DNA from: a virus
IMG/VR virus record: IMGVR_UViG_3300046810_000466
Coordinates: 1-64,000 of that record
Direction: 5' to 3' (one strand)
Length of the DNA: 64,000 nt
Under the pieces are notes generated by a model, which worked only from the letters and a program-made list of their open reading frames with translations, did no database searches and was not told the origin of the DNA. This document shows, in pieces, positions 49,520 to 57,975 of the stretch (positions within the stretch are counted from its first letter, which is position 1; each line of letters begins with the position of its first letter). A program made the position numbers and the translations under genes.

Positions 49520-51679
49520 TTAGTGCGATGCGTACTGATAAGGCTGGTGGGTTGGCGTGTAAGGCGCCCAGGCGAACTCCCAACCGCCGCAAGCCGCGAC
49601 GTGGTTAACAGTTTGCAGGGAACGCGAGCCGTCAAGTGGGATGACGTCGCGATCAACCGCTCGGATGATGCGGGTAGGCTTGTCCGAGTTCATGATACTC
49701 CAGCACATGGCCTTATGCGTCTCCACGCTATTGTTACGGTCCAGGATCTCAGCTGCGGTTAGCGTGCCGGAGTACGAGACCACGATGCGAATTTCCGATT
49801 CGCCATACGCTTTGGTTGGTTGGTTACGAATACGTTCCGAGTACTTGTCGCTGTTAGACAAGGTAGCGGCGACGCCGTGGTGTTGACGACGGGTGGACGA
49901 TACAGCAGACCAGCCATCGGCGATCTTTTCCAGCATGATGATAGTCAACGGCGCAATGCGGATATCCGCACGCGTAGTGGTCATCTTGCCGGAGGCGCCA
50001 CGATACTGGATTGGGCCGAATACTGGCGGGTACAGACGTTGGATGTCCGACACCATGTTCTTCAGTTCCAGATCGTGATCCGAACGCATGTACATGACCA
50101 GGTAACCCTTGGACAGGATATACGCCAGATGGTTCAGCGGTGTAGCGCCATACAGACCTTGACGGAAGATAGCTGCTTGTTTAGGCACCACGATCTCGTA
50201 GAAGCCCAGCAGATATTCCCACGCATCATTGATCACGTCCGGCGAGATCTTCTTCAGTTCCTGCAACATGATCGTGCGGCGCAGCTTCGGTGTGATACCG
50301 ATGCGACGTTCAATTTCATGGAACACATCGCGGGCGGCGCCGTTGATATAGTGTTCATACAGGCGACCAGGAATCATGCGGTTATTCACCGCCGCTTGGT
50401 CGAAGATCATTTCTGCACGATTGCCGTGTGCATCCACCGGCATGTCTTCATCTTCCCAGATGTGGCACACCACGCCTTTACCGCCGAACAGATCGGTGAA
50501 CTTATTGCCTTTGTTCGGAATGATCTTGTGCTTGATCGTGAACTCCAAACGGTAATCGTCGATGCGGGTCTTCTTGTGCACCTTGATCACGTTGTTGTTA
50601 CTATCTTGCACTGGTGCCACTACCGAGATGGCTTCAACCACCAGGCGCTGCAGATCACCAGCCAGTTCTGGGTCGCGACCCAATTCACGTGCCAGGTTGT
50701 TGTACCAGCGATAAATCTCACCGAAGAACTCACGGCGCGCAGCATCGTATTTCAACGGCTGCGCTTCCATGGCCGCTGGCGTACCAGGCAACCCGGTGTT
50801 CAGATCGTGGTGCATCTTGATGTCGATCACTTCACCGTCCGCCACAACTTTGCGGTCGAAGGTGTAGTCAATGCGCTGACAAGCTTTGACACTCATCTCA
50901 GCGATCGCCAGATCAGGACGATAAGATCGCATACCCATCAGCACGCCGTCTGGATTGACGTACTCGCCGATGTTCGGATGGATCTTGTAGTTGTCGTCGT
51001 CACCGTAAAGGTTCAACGGGAATTCATTCTGGCCGAACTCCACTACACGCTTCTCGAACGTTGGGAAACCGAAGCGGCGCAATGCCGAACGAGATACCAC
51101 AATACCGTCCTCAGCAACGCCAGGCAAGCCCATCATGGCAATTTCGCACGTAACGCTGAATGCGTAGTCACCTTCATCCGTTACCCCTGGCGAGTCACGG
51201 AACACTACATCCTTTTCGATCGTGTGGTTGATTTTGATTTCGCTGATACCTGGCTTATCAACGTAGCTGAACCCGAGGTATGGGTGCAGCGTGCTGTAGT
51301 CCGTCAGGTTGATCATGCCGTATTCGTACTGGGCCTCGCCATCAAGCGAGCGGAAGATGGCAACCGTTTGCGGAGGGTTGCCTTTGAAGACCTCATCACC
51401 TTCTTTCCGCTTGTAGCGATTTATGATCGCAATAATCTGACCTTTCGCAGGCATGCGCTGCGAGAAAGTAGTTTCTGCCAACAGGGTATCCATGCCTGTT
51501 TGAATACGGCGTTCTTCTACGCCATCCACAACGACGATCTGACCGAGGTTATTCCCGTACATCTGCTTACGGGCGGCCGAGATTGCGCTGTTGAACGGGT
51601 TAATAGCCATGATACTTTCAGCCTGCGGGAAGTGCTGATTTGGCTGTGGTACCGAACGCTTGACGTTCACGTATGTCAT
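49520..51679 (-). CDS. RNA polymerase beta C-terminal subunit
   Basis: 719 residues; ribosome site AAAAGGATGCAGC. Around residues 383-404 lies KHKIIPNKGNKFTDLFGGKG, equivalent to the bacterial beta GDKMAGRHGNKGVIS segment, followed by EDMPVDAHGNRAEMIFDQAA and NNRMIPGRLYEHYING, equivalent to [32 protein letters not shown]. Earlier, GLPGVAEDGIVVSRSAL (185-201) corresponds to NFEDSIIISE. The chain lacks the N-terminal lobe of beta, which must be encoded by another gene outside this window, as in phiKZ. It sits directly upstream of beta' C. The phiKZ counterpart expected from context is the beta C subunit of the non-virion polymerase, though membership in that set rather than the virion one is inferred. 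Confidence 0.85.
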   Translation of the reverse strand: MTYVNVKRSVPQPNQHFPQAESIMAINPFNSAISAARKQMYGNNLGQIVVVDGVEERRIQTGMDTLLAETTFSQRMPAKGQIIAIINRYKRKEGDEVFKGNPPQTVAIFRSLDGEAQYEYGMINLTDYSTLHPYLGFSYVDKPGISEIKINHTIEKDVVFRDSPGVTDEGDYAFSVTCEIAMMGLPGVAEDGIVVSRSALRRFGFPTFEKRVVEFGQNEFPLNLYGDDDNYKIHPNIGEYVNPDGVLMGMRSYRPDLAIAEMSVKACQRIDYTFDRKVVADGEVIDIKMHHDLNTGLPGTPAAMEAQPLKYDAARREFFGEIYRWYNNLARELGRDPELAGDLQRLVVEAISVVAPVQDSNNNVIKVHKKTRIDDYRLEFTIKHKIIPNKGNKFTDLFGGKGVVCHIWEDEDMPVDAHGNRAEMIFDQAAVNNRMIPGRLYEHYINGAARDVFHEIERRIGITPKLRRTIMLQELKKISPDVINDAWEYLLGFYEIVVPKQAAIFRQGLYGATPLNHLAYILSKGYLVMYMRSDHDLELKNMVSDIQRLYPPVFGPIQYRGASGKMTTTRADIRIAPLTIIMLEKIADGWSAVSSTRRQHHGVAATLSNSDKYSERIRNQPTKAYGESEIRIVVSYSGTLTAAEILDRNNSVETHKAMCWSIMNSDKPTRIIRAVDRDVIPLDGSRSLQTVNHVAACGGWEFAWAPYTPTHQPYQYASH

Positions 51680-51795
51680 GCTGCATCCTTTTTGTTCAGA
51701 AAATCAAAACAGTTCTTCTTGTTGCTTTTTGGAGTACTTGACTCTAATTTAGTGATATAGTCCTACAAATATTTAACACACTTCGAGGTGAAACG

Positions 51796-52134
51796 ATGTC
51801 CATCAATGACCTGCTGATTGACATGGGTCCAGATATCTACTACGATCCAAACTTCCGCAACGTCTTGGAAGACCACATGACGTTCTTACGCACCCATCCA
51901 AAGACAGCGTTGTTCACACTCACACCGGACGAGGCATACCAGTGGCGTGGCGATTTGTTTGGTCTGTTGCTTGCAAAGAATCGTCCAGCACAATTCCACT
52001 GGCTGATCATGCGTTTGAACAATTACACGTCTCCTACCCAGTTCAAACAAGATACAATCGGCCTGATCGAACCTGACTACACAGTCGTAGACAAGATTCG
52101 CCAAAGCAACAATAGTTCAGGGCGCATCAGCTAA
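51796..52134 (+). CDS. Small protein, possible baseplate wedge gp53-like
   Basis: 112 residues; ribosome site GAGGTGAAACG. It is a lone plus-strand gene between two minus-strand units, divergent from beta C. The segment TPDEAYQWRGDLFGLLLAKN, then QFHWLIMRLNNYTSPTQFKQ and LIEPDYTVVDKI, resembles the compact pattern of phage gp53-type baseplate proteins (GDLYGLL...yhW...RlNgy.sp..y....I..P). Length is short compared with T4 gp53 (196 residues), so only the core would be present. I am unsure; the alternative is a small unrelated early protein. It ends before a T-rich stretch and a strong bidirectional hairpin. Confidence 0.4.
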   Translation: MSINDLLIDMGPDIYYDPNFRNVLEDHMTFLRTHPKTALFTLTPDEAYQWRGDLFGLLLAKNRPAQFHWLIMRLNNYTSPTQFKQDTIGLIEPDYTVVDKIRQSNNSSGRIS

Positions 52135-52188
52135 TAAGTCTGCTGGATCTTTTTTAACTATATAGAGAAAAAATTAAGGCAGAGAAGA

Positions 52189-52221
52189 ACCAACACCACC
52201 CTAACACTGGGTGGTGTTGGT
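52189..52221. terminator. Bidirectional terminator between convergent genes
   Basis: Perfect 13-bp stem ACCAACACCACCC / GGGTGGTGTTGGT, loop TAACACT. Plus-strand TTATTTATGCCG follows at 52224-52234, placing the TATGCCG motif here too. Confidence 0.85.
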
Positions 52222-52243
52222 CTTATTTATGCCGTTTCAGCAA

Positions 52244-53554
52244 TTAGTAACGACGACCGCCGCCGTAGCCACCGCTAGCTGGTGGTGGATAGCCACCCTG
52301 CGTTGGACCGGACGACGGATAGCCGTAACCACCTTGAACCTGACGGCTACCGCCGCCACGAGCCATCGAGTTGTGCATCATGCCGCTGACGCTCACCGTG
52401 TTACCGTGGCCACCAGATACCGGTGCGCCACGCTGTGGCGCTGGGTAACCCGTGCTTTGTGGGCTTGGGTAACCGCCGCCGGTTTGACGTGGCGCTGGAT
52501 CTTCCCACGGTGCCGGAGCACGCGCTGCTTGATGCTGCTGGGGGCGATTGGCTTGCGGTGCTGCAACGGCTGCCACCGGCACAGGTTCTTCGATGACACC
52601 CTGGCTTTGTGCGGGGATCGCGCGGATTTGCGGCCACAGCACGTCCAGGTTTTCGAAGGCTTCGGCCCAGTCCAGATCGAACGTCATTTCTTCCAGAGAA
52701 CGATCCATGCGGGGATCGAGACCCTTGAACACTTCCATCACGTCGTTCAGATGACGTGCCATCGGCAGGAAGGCGCGCATCATCGCGTCCATTGCCGGAG
52801 CGATACGGGAATTGCTGCCCAGATCGTAGGCGTGCTTGGTGTCCAGATTCGGGATCAGGTATTGCATCAGGCCGAGGAATGCCGAACGGTCTTTACCACG
52901 CAGCTTCACGCCGAAGACTTCCGATTCAGGCTTGGTGCCTTTCTTCGCTTTCGGCGCTGCTTTGTGTTCAGCCAGTTCTTCTTCCAGCTTGTGCAGTTCT
53001 TCGAAGAACGGGAAGTTCACCGAAGCCACACGGTTGTACGACTTGCCGTCCAGGACTGCCGCCGGACGAACGTACAGTGTCGTAAACACACGTTGCAGTT
53101 GATTTGGCTTGGCTGCCAGCTCCGAGATCTTGTCGAAGGCATCGGCCGCGTCGGTGTCTGCTTCAACCACCAGCTGCATGAACTCGGCTTGGTCTGGCTT
53201 CAGACGTTTGCACAGTTCTTTGTCCGCAGCGATACGCAGCAGCGAAGTACCCAGGCCGCCGATTACGATGTTGATGCGGTTGATCGCCCAGTGACGGTAA
53301 CGCGTCATCAGGTCGGTCGAGTTGGCTTTGGCTGCGGAGGTTTCGCTCAGCAGGTGGAATACTTCGTGTTCGTTAACGCGAGCATCGCGCAGACGTTCCA
53401 CCAACGGCAACACCACCGGTTTACCATCTTTGGCAATCACAGGCAGGTATTCACCTTCGCCGATGTCCATACGGAAGTAACCATCATCCGTCACCTCCAT
53501 AGCCGTGAATGCAGCCATCGAACGATAAACGTCCAGGAGTTGAATACTTTCCAT
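52244..53554 (-). CDS. Unknown protein with Gly/Tyr/Pro-rich disordered tail
   Basis: 436 residues; ribosome site AGAGGAAACA. The first 320 residues form a helical domain with MESIQLLDVYRSMAAFTAME, RYRHWAINRINIVIGGLGTS, LRGKDRSAFLGLMQYLIPNL and a Lys-rich linker (KAAPKAKKGTKPESE). From about residue 325 the sequence is Gln/Pro/Gly/Tyr-rich with repeated GGYPSPQSTGYPAPQRG-type units, ending GGYGGGRRY. Such tails often mediate weak multivalent contacts or condensate formation. No catalytic motif is recognised. It lies in the RNA polymerase/replication cluster with 53606 and 55256. The ending RRY is similar to the endings of 53606 (KRY) and 63441 (RKY). Confidence 0.6.
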   Translation of the reverse strand: MESIQLLDVYRSMAAFTAMEVTDDGYFRMDIGEGEYLPVIAKDGKPVVLPLVERLRDARVNEHEVFHLLSETSAAKANSTDLMTRYRHWAINRINIVIGGLGTSLLRIAADKELCKRLKPDQAEFMQLVVEADTDAADAFDKISELAAKPNQLQRVFTTLYVRPAAVLDGKSYNRVASVNFPFFEELHKLEEELAEHKAAPKAKKGTKPESEVFGVKLRGKDRSAFLGLMQYLIPNLDTKHAYDLGSNSRIAPAMDAMMRAFLPMARHLNDVMEVFKGLDPRMDRSLEEMTFDLDWAEAFENLDVLWPQIRAIPAQSQGVIEEPVPVAAVAAPQANRPQQHQAARAPAPWEDPAPRQTGGGYPSPQSTGYPAPQRGAPVSGGHGNTVSVSGMMHNSMARGGGSRQVQGGYGYPSSGPTQGGYPPPASGGYGGGRRY

Positions 53555-53579
53555 TGTTTCCTCTTGTAGTTGTACACAA

Positions 53580-53597
53580 CCCCGTCCGGAGACGGGG
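53580..53597 (-). terminator. Short hairpin between 53606 and 52244 genes
   Basis: A 7-bp GC-rich stem CCCCGTC / GACGGGG with a CGGA loop, eight bases after the stop at 53606. No T-run, so it may be an attenuator or RNA-stabilising element. Confidence 0.5.
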
Positions 53598-53605
53598 CGT
53601 GCGTT

Positions 53606-55252
53606 TTAGTAACGTTTGCCGGATGGCATTGCCTGATAACCCTGGAGATCATGGATCAACGGGCGAACCGGAGTGGCTGGCAGGACTTCTTGTTGCAGGT
53701 TGTGGAATGCAACCGCCAAGTTGTCCAGCGTATCGCGACGCGACGTCAGAACAGGCGACATCACGGACGAGCAGTAAGCCGGCTGCACGTAAGTGTAAGC
53801 CGGCTGACCTTGCAGACGTAACGTGATGCTGATCTCGCCGAACAAGTCAGCACGAACATCCATCTCATAAGCGATACCACCATTGAAGGTCATCGGCATG
53901 ACAACCTGCTGCTCGAACTGCACACCCAGCGCTTGCATCTGAGGCGCCAGATTGATACCGGCCACCACAGGCACACCGCCAGTTGCTACACAGATCGGCA
54001 ACCCTTTCAGGTTGCTGGCGAAGATGTCGATCTTGCGCACGGTCAGGTCGGTCATCAACGGTGGCAACATGTTGGAGATTTGCACCGCTACTTGTGTTGC
54101 CAAGTCTTGACCGTTCCAGTCCGACGTCGTGCCTGCCGTGTGCATGTTTTCACCGACGGAGCCGATGAATTGCAGGCGATCACGCCATTGCACAAAGCAG
54201 ACCTGATCGCGCTCGGCGTTCGGGTCGATGTTGAGCATGTCGCGCCACTTGAACGAAGCGGTGAAATGCCCTGGACCGTTGCGACTGATGGCCATGATGA
54301 ACGGATCTGTCGAGAACGATGCATCACGCAGCTGGCGAGCTGCCGCGTGATACGGTTCCGTAACGCCGTTGCGATTGGTCTGGCGGGACAGATCGCGGCC
54401 GTTCACCAGACCGGAGATCACATTGGCCATGTAATCGTTCGGATTGGTGTGATGCTGATTCGAGAACTGTGGCGTGCTGTTCTGCGTACTGCGGGTGTCA
54501 ACCACATGCACAGTCGAGCCTTGCAGTTCTGGATCATTCAGGCGTGCCAGCGATACAGCGACTTCGTACGGACGCAGACGAATCGTGTCGGCTTCATCCG
54601 GACCTTGGTAACCATGGTCAACCAGCACTTGGTTCACACTGACCAGCTGTTGTTCAACCATGGTGCCGTAGCCGCGGTCGATCTCGATGTCACGGATCTC
54701 GTACATGGTGTTGATATTCAACTCCATCTGCGGGTCGATAGCACCACTTTGGGAGAAGCCAGCGTGGTCAGTGTAACCGATGATCACATAACGGTTTGGC
54801 ACAACCGCTTGCGTACGCTGAACGCTGATCACCATCATGAAGCGACCGGTCGGTTCATTCCAACCCATCTTCATGTTGGCGTAAGCCTGGACTTCAGCAC
54901 TAGCTGCTGGTTTGATGAACGAAGCCGATACCGGCGCCAGATCGGCCGGATTGACCATGTACTGGGTTTCGTTGTGGATCTTACCAGCTTCTTTCGCTAC
55001 CTGATGCTGGTGGTACGCTTGCGCCACCACGTCGTGGATAGCTGCCGCGTTTTGGACATTGTAGTCCGTCGTCCATGGCCGGCGCCACTGCTGATTGTAG
55101 CTACCGGTCGGGGTGAAGACGATGGTCTCTACCGTGATCTTCGAGGCGCCTTGATGAGGAAACTTCGGTTCATTGTAGGTTTTGTATTGCTCGTCGTAGG
55201 CACCGTACGGATTGTGCTGCTGTGGTTGTTGATTATAAGCGTCGTACGTCAT
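53606..55252 (-). CDS. Unknown protein, beta-rich with Gln/Asn/Tyr-rich N-terminus
   Basis: 548 residues; CAGGAGCCTG ribosome site that overlaps the preceding stop (gap of three bases). The first 40 residues are Gln/Asn/Tyr/Pro-rich (MTYDAYNQQPQQHNPYGAYD), probably disordered. The body is alpha/beta: GRFMMVISVQRTQAVVPNRY, VIIGYTDHAGFSQSGAIDPQ, MYEIRDIEIDRGYGTMVEQQ, and FKWRDMLNIDPNAERDQVCF. A later part contains TVRKIDIFASNLKGLPICVA. The C-terminus ends YQAMPSGKRY. No enzyme motif is recognised. It is between 55256 and 52244 in one direction, and the close spacing to 55256 implies joint expression. A cytoplasmic replication or transcription role is possible from the neighbours. Confidence 0.6.
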   Translation of the reverse strand: MTYDAYNQQPQQHNPYGAYDEQYKTYNEPKFPHQGASKITVETIVFTPTGSYNQQWRRPWTTDYNVQNAAAIHDVVAQAYHQHQVAKEAGKIHNETQYMVNPADLAPVSASFIKPAASAEVQAYANMKMGWNEPTGRFMMVISVQRTQAVVPNRYVIIGYTDHAGFSQSGAIDPQMELNINTMYEIRDIEIDRGYGTMVEQQLVSVNQVLVDHGYQGPDEADTIRLRPYEVAVSLARLNDPELQGSTVHVVDTRSTQNSTPQFSNQHHTNPNDYMANVISGLVNGRDLSRQTNRNGVTEPYHAAARQLRDASFSTDPFIMAISRNGPGHFTASFKWRDMLNIDPNAERDQVCFVQWRDRLQFIGSVGENMHTAGTTSDWNGQDLATQVAVQISNMLPPLMTDLTVRKIDIFASNLKGLPICVATGGVPVVAGINLAPQMQALGVQFEQQVVMPMTFNGGIAYEMDVRADLFGEISITLRLQGQPAYTYVQPAYCSSVMSPVLTSRRDTLDNLAVAFHNLQQEVLPATPVRPLIHDLQGYQAMPSGKRY

Positions 55253-55255
55253 GGT

Positions 55256-56935
55256 TTACAGGCTCCTGGTTGCAATGCTGATTGCGAGTTCAGCAAATTT
55301 ATTACGGATGTCAGACTTTACAGAGTAACGTCGTCCACCGGGGTGGTTAGGCAATTTATCCAGCCATTGTTTCGGCAGGTTCAGCAGCCAGCTGTTACGG
55401 CTCAGTTCGTCCCTGATCAACTCGATGTTTTCCACCGCGACGTTGGGAAGATTGGTGTGACGGATGTCGTCGCTACGCCGTTTGCCTGGCGGACGTTGCG
55501 CATACGGATACAGCCGTTGCAATGCTTCTTTATTTTCTTTCGTCAATGCAGCAGGAGGGGCGCTGCTAGCATTGTTGAAACCGTCGCGTTCTTTAGCGAC
55601 AGAAGCAGTCATCAAGGCGGCGATATCGTGATGGCCACGGTGCCACAGCAAGGCGGTAGCGACAGCCATCATGCAGAGATCTTCGAGCAGATTCATCTCG
55701 TCGATTCCACGTGGCGGGAACAGCGCATCCCAACGCTCACGGAACTTAGGATCGGCTTCCCAAGCGCCATCGCGTTGCAGACATTCTGCCCCCAACACAT
55801 TTTGCAAGATCGTGAATTGGATTGGCTGCGGTGGATTCTTCTTCAGATTTTCCACGACAAGCAATGCGCTTGCCAAGATCTCACGCGGCATGTCTGGCGC
55901 AATGCGGGCGATGAACAGCTCGCAGTCTTGTGCGCTGCTTTCCAGGATGGTCAGGTCGCCGGCCGTGTAAGGCTCTTTGATCTTGATCGTCTCGGAAACA
56001 GATTGCCGGTTTTCGTTGTCATTACCAGTGCCGCCTTCAGGGATCTTCGGCTTGATGGACTCGTTCAGCTGGCGATCTGCGCTGTCCATTTGTTGGTCGA
56101 TGAAAGAATACACACGACCAACCAACGAGAAGTTAGGATCACGGCCGGAGAAGTCCACCCACGCCATACGGCGAATCACTAGGATTGCCATGATTTGGAA
56201 CGGCACGTCTTCCTTCGATACCCCGCCGCCGATGACGGAGTTCTTGTACTTTTCCGAAGACAAGTACAGGTTGACGTATTCTTCCAGGCGCTTGAAGCCG
56301 TCAGTTTCCACCAAGGCTGTGCGGGTGGCTAACCGCAGCGCGTAGATTTCTTTCAGGTCGTTACCGATGGCTTCGTAGGTGTTCGCCAAGAAACGACCCC
56401 ACACTGGCACCAGCATACGCAGCAATACGACCAGCACCACCAAGCCCCAGTAATCTTTGCGGAGATACGTGGCACTTACTGGGCGGGAACGCAGACCGAA
56501 TTGGTCGCCGCGTTCTGCGGATTCTTCCAGCGTTTCGTACACCCGGATGCCTTCAGGGAAGCGGATCGTCGGGGTCGTGCGAACCCAAGACGACACATTT
56601 TCTGGCGTACAGATCTCGAAGATCTTCTTGATCAGCGGAGGCAATTGCTTGCGCAGATCCGGAATGTTGTTGTCGATGTTGTCCAACACGTTGAAGATCG
56701 AGTTGTAAACATCAAACAATTGGTCTTGCGTCTGCCGTGGCAGCTGTGCGAAGTATTGGTTCAGATGCTCGAATGGTTCGACCGAGGGGAGGTCTTCCAC
56801 ATCCGGATCACGGGCAGCCATAGCGCCTGCTTTCGCACCACGCTTGTTACCACGTTCCAAGATCTTCACATTCCAGGCTAACTCCTGGCCGTTGTGTTTC
56901 AGTATAACGTTCGAATCTATTTTGTCGAATCTCAC
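55256..56935 (-). CDS. Unknown protein in RNA polymerase/replication cluster
   Basis: 559 residues starting at GTG (56935) with ribosome site AAGGAGAAGAC. A basic N-terminus (AWNVKILERGNKRGAKAGAM) is followed by helices (LNQYFAQLPRQTQDQLFDVY) and a hydrophobic helix near 165-180 (YWGLVVLVVLLRMLVPVWGR). A Gly/Asn-rich linker (about 320) separates this from a second helical domain and a C-terminus with RPPGKRRSDDIRHTNLP. The size (phiKZ gp68 is about 520 residues) and the presence among polymerase genes make a fifth polymerase subunit conceivable, but I see no sequence signature to prove it. The hydrophobic helix also fits a membrane or protein-interaction role. Unassigned. Confidence 0.55.
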   Translation of the reverse strand: MRFDKIDSNVILKHNGQELAWNVKILERGNKRGAKAGAMAARDPDVEDLPSVEPFEHLNQYFAQLPRQTQDQLFDVYNSIFNVLDNIDNNIPDLRKQLPPLIKKIFEICTPENVSSWVRTTPTIRFPEGIRVYETLEESAERGDQFGLRSRPVSATYLRKDYWGLVVLVVLLRMLVPVWGRFLANTYEAIGNDLKEIYALRLATRTALVETDGFKRLEEYVNLYLSSEKYKNSVIGGGVSKEDVPFQIMAILVIRRMAWVDFSGRDPNFSLVGRVYSFIDQQMDSADRQLNESIKPKIPEGGTGNDNENRQSVSETIKIKEPYTAGDLTILESSAQDCELFIARIAPDMPREILASALLVVENLKKNPPQPIQFTILQNVLGAECLQRDGAWEADPKFRERWDALFPPRGIDEMNLLEDLCMMAVATALLWHRGHHDIAALMTASVAKERDGFNNASSAPPAALTKENKEALQRLYPYAQRPPGKRRSDDIRHTNLPNVAVENIELIRDELSRNSWLLNLPKQWLDKLPNHPGGRRYSVKSDIRNKFAELAISIATRSL

Positions 56936-57027
56936 GTCTTCTCCTTTTTGTTGATAAAACTAGACTACTATTTACTGCTCATCGTAGTGATATATGCCTA
57001 AGATTTTTTCCATCCTTGTTGTCTCTA

Positions 57028-57034
57028 GGGCATA
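57028..57034 (-). promoter_or_regulatory. TATGCCC motif beside terminator
   Basis: Minus-strand TATGCCC lies four bases after the hairpin 57039-57062 and about 95 bases before the GTG start at 56935. Candidate TATG-type promoter for the 56935 set; inferred from position. Confidence 0.35.
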
Positions 57035-57038
57035 GCGG

Positions 57039-57062
57039 CCACGCGACCCGAAGGCCGCGTGG
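57039..57062 (-). terminator. Hairpin after SSB-like gene
   Basis: Stem CCACGCG / CGCGTGG with extra flanking pairs, about 37 bases after the stop at 57099. Confidence 0.55.
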
Positions 57063-57098
57063 TCCTATCTAAAACAACTCACCCGATGGTGTTACGGG

Positions 57099-57899
57099 TT
57101 AGTACGGGATGTCGTCATCCATGTCGCTGAACTCCGGCGATGCTTTGGCCGTACCACCGCCGCCATTGCTTTGACCACCGCCGTTACCGCCGCCCGAATT
57201 GCCACCACTGCGGTTACCACCGTTGTTGCTCTGGCCGCCACCTTGACCGCCGCCCTGGCCTTGTGCTGGCACGTATGGCGGTTTGTAGTCGTCTGGTTTG
57301 GCGTTTTGCAGCAGACGCGACTGGGTGATACGTTGGTGCAGTTCGAGCAGCAGCTTGTGGTAAGCGCGGGCGCCGATCAGCGAGTTCTCGGCGTCGGTGA
57401 AGGCATTGCCGTCGCCGTGCTTGAAGATGAACTCGGGACGTTCGTTGATGAAGCCGAATTCGATTTCGGTTTTCTTGAACTGGATCAGCGACATGTAGAA
57501 CACGCCGTTGCTGTCCTTGCCGAAGAACAGCTTGATGCCGTCGCGTGGCGCTTCCAGCGGAACACGTTTCTTCAGGTTGTTGTCCCAGCTGAAGCGAACT
57601 TGCTCGACCAGAACGAACTTGCATTCACCTTTGTGACGGATAGCTTCGCCGAACTGGATGACCCACTTCTCGTAGTCTTCCAGGTTCAGCTTGATGCGGA
57701 TGTTGTCGCCATCGCGCATACGCTCTTTGTCGGCAGGATCGCCGGTACGCACCATCAACGATACGCGGCCAGCGAGGTCTACGTCCAGATTGAACGAAGC
57801 ACTCTTACCTTGAGCGGTCGATTTTGCCCAGCGCGTGAGCGAAAACAGATCGAAGGGAGCGCGAGGACGGTTGTCTTTTTCCTGTTGGTTATATGCCAT
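57099..57899 (-). CDS. SSB-like single-stranded DNA-binding protein candidate
   Basis: 266 residues. A beta-rich N-terminal domain of about 190 residues (SASFNLDVDLAGRVSLMVRT, IRIKLNLEDYEKWVIQFGEA, KFVLVEQVRFSWDNNLKKRV, GVFYMSLIQFKKTEIEFGFI) is compatible with an OB-type fold. A Gly/Gln/Asn-rich linker (about residues 205-250) follows, and the chain ends FSDMDDDIPY. The bacterial SSB C-terminal tip is MDFDDDIPF, so both the linker and the acidic hydrophobic tip match the SSB plan, in which the tip recruits replication proteins. The domain is longer than the 115-residue bacterial SSB core. It is transcribed before the 55256 gene and lies near helicase and nuclease genes. Assignment by architecture, not by fold comparison. 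Confidence 0.65.
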   Translation of the reverse strand: MAYNQQEKDNRPRAPFDLFSLTRWAKSTAQGKSASFNLDVDLAGRVSLMVRTGDPADKERMRDGDNIRIKLNLEDYEKWVIQFGEAIRHKGECKFVLVEQVRFSWDNNLKKRVPLEAPRDGIKLFFGKDSNGVFYMSLIQFKKTEIEFGFINERPEFIFKHGDGNAFTDAENSLIGARAYHKLLLELHQRITQSRLLQNAKPDDYKPPYVPAQGQGGGQGGGQSNNGGNRSGGNSGGGNGGGQSNGGGGTAKASPEFSDMDDDIPY

Positions 57900-57975
57900 T
57901 TTCTTAAAATCCGTGTAGGTGGAATGAAGGTGTTTCGGTCTACATCTAATAGCGTGGTTGGATATTTTTACACTA

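Noticed and set aside
49820-51760. Plus-strand open frame of 646 codons opposite beta C
   Set aside because: Antisense of the beta C gene; the composition is that of a shadow frame.
53933-56182. Long plus-strand open frame (749 codons) opposite 53606-56935
   Set aside because: It spans two well-supported minus-strand genes with good ribosome sites; the translation is rich in His/Arg/Val without motifs, as expected from antisense of these codons.
55256-56935. Fifth RNA polymerase subunit (phiKZ gp68 counterpart)
   Set aside because: Size and position fit, but no sequence signature could be seen; left as unknown.
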